The position numbers and the translations under genes are program-made. Shown piece by piece: positions 5,441 through 6,131 of a stretch of DNA of 6,131 bases (its first letter is position 1; each line of letters begins with the position of its first letter). The stretch is taken from contig JAFLKA010000481.1 of NCBI GenBank assembly GCA_022712735.1, positions 1-6,131 on the forward strand, given 5' to 3'. The notes beneath the pieces were generated by a model. That model was not told the DNA's origin. It worked only from the letters and a program-made list of their open reading frames with translations, and did not search any database. Source of the stretch: Marinosulfonomonas sp. (lineage in GTDB: Bacteria > Pseudomonadota > Alphaproteobacteria > Rhodobacterales > Rhodobacteraceae).

Positions 5441-5820
5441 TACGATTGCTCCTCAACTTGACGAACTAAAATAGTCAGCTCGGAAAATGGCTTCATGATC
5501 TTGCCGAACCGGCCACGGGCACGTGGACGTCCGCGTTTAAGTGTCAGGTTTTTACCGACATAGGCCTCGGCAACGATCAATTCGTCAACATCCAGATTGT
5601 GGTTGTTTTCAGCGTTCGCAATTGCCGACTGAAGGCATTTCTTCACGTCAGCAGCGATCCGTTTTTTCGAAAATGTCAGGTCCGACAGGGCCTTGTCCAC
5701 TTTCTTGCCTCGGATCAGTTGTGCGACCAGGTTCAATTTTTGCTGCGAGGTGCGAAGCATTTTGACCTTGGCCATTGCTTCGTTGTCTGCCACGCGGCGT
5801 GCATTTTTTTGCTTACTCAT
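5440..5820 (-). CDS. rplV: 50S ribosomal protein L22
   Basis: This 126-aa protein is L22, whose beta-hairpin lines the peptide exit tunnel. The hairpin loop is visible as [17 protein letters not shown] (95-111), and the core has [18 protein letters not shown] (28-45) and [10 protein letters not shown] (65-74). The N-terminal extension [20 protein letters not shown] is longer than in enterobacteria and is of the type seen in Rhodobacterales. ATG at 5820 is 3 nt after the rpsS stop. No macrolide-resistance-like deletion is evident in the loop. Confidence 0.98.
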   Translation of the reverse strand: MSKQKNARRVADNEAMAKVKMLRTSQQKLNLVAQLIRGKKVDKALSDLTFSKKRIAADVKKCLQSAIANAENNHNLDVDELIVAEAYVGKNLTLKRGRPRARGRFGKIMKPFSELTILVRQVEEQS

Positions 5821-5823
5821 GGC

Positions 5824-6102
5824 TTATTTCCGCTTCGCTTTTTTATCGGCGGCATGACCATGGTATGTCCGAGTTGGCGCATATTCACCAAACTTCTGAC
5901 CGATCATATCTTCCGATACGTTGACGGGGATGTGTTTACGGCCGTTATAAACGCCAAACGTCAGACCCACAAATTGGGGCAGGATCGTCGAGCGACGCGA
6001 CCAGATTTTGATAACTTCTTTGCGACCAGATTCGCGCGATGCTTCGGCTTTCTTAAGCACATAAGAATCGACAAACGGGCCTTTCCATACAGAACATGCC
6101 AT
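5824..6102 (-). CDS. rpsS: 30S ribosomal protein S19
   Basis: This 92-aa protein is S19, in the 30S head next to S13. It contains SVWKGPFVD (4-12), [20 protein letters not shown] (33-52) and the signature [20 protein letters not shown] (53-72), and ends KKAKRK. The start is 3 nt after the rplB stop; a purine-rich AAGAAGGGG in the end of rplB provides the SD. Residue 3 is Cys (TGT) where related proteins, as I remember them, usually have Arg; the rest is conventional. Confidence 0.98.
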   Translation of the reverse strand: MACSVWKGPFVDSYVLKKAEASRESGRKEVIKIWSRRSTILPQFVGLTFGVYNGRKHIPVNVSEDMIGQKFGEYAPTRTYHGHAADKKAKRK

Positions 6103-6105
6103 AGT

Positions 6106-6131
6106 CTAACGCCCCTTCTTCTTAGCGTGAC
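6106..6131 (-). CDS. rplB: 50S ribosomal protein L2, last codons (runs off the right edge)
   Basis: Only the C-terminal end is present: HAKKKGR followed by TAG, preceded by the last two bases of a codon that would fit Arg. This matches the conserved bacterial L2 ending (RHAKKKGR) and the expected position before rpsS. L2 binds 23S rRNA near the peptidyl-transferase centre; none of the functional domains is in view. Confidence 0.85.

Overview
The window is a ribosomal-protein (S10/spc-type) gene cluster read from the minus strand. Reading leftward from the right edge, the order is: rplB (L2, last codons only), rpsS (S19), rplV (L22), rpsC (S3), rplP (L16), a 1.19-kb interruption, rpmC (L29), rpsQ (S17), rplN (L14), rplX (L24), rplE (L5), rpsN (S14), rpsH (S8), rplF (L6), rplR (L18, first 25 codons). 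The r-proteins are full length and intact. Their sequences (rhodobacterial-looking L22 N-terminus and core, S3 tail ending PRGAGGRR, cysteine-poor 101-aa S14) point to an alphaproteobacterium, most likely Rhodobacterales/Rhodobacteraceae (roseobacter-like). Sampled lines of the r-protein genes count to about 52-55% GC, modest for that family. The taxonomic call is from memory of the families, not from a search.

Within the r-protein blocks the genes are packed tightly. Stop/start overlaps (TAATG) occur at rplV/rpsC and rplX/rplE, gaps of 1-14 nt are usual, and Shine-Dalgarno (SD) sequences often sit on the preceding stop codon. One internal gap stands out: 72 nt between rpsQ and rplN, the classical S10/spc boundary. 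It holds two predicted hairpins.

The main oddity is 3120-4304, between rplP and rpmC, genes that are normally adjacent. Right after the rplP stop come three successive inverted repeats, the last a convincing minus-strand intrinsic terminator. Next is a minus-strand gene for a small hydrophobic, probably membrane, protein (125 aa) with no SD and a possible leaderless promoter. Convergent to it, on the plus strand, is a 129-aa beta-rich protein with a repeated AGEGxNY motif and about 47% GC. Then comes a 242-bp divergent intergenic region that must serve both this plus-strand gene and the rpmC block; it can fold into a long stem-loop ending just before the rpmC SD. I recognise neither inserted protein.

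Functionally, the r-protein genes supply 30S and 50S subunit components in a coordinated transcript. The interruption appears to split that transcript into an upstream unit ending at rplP and a downstream unit starting at rpmC, with two accessory genes in the gap. I see no mobile-element genes, CRISPR arrays, tRNAs or rRNAs.
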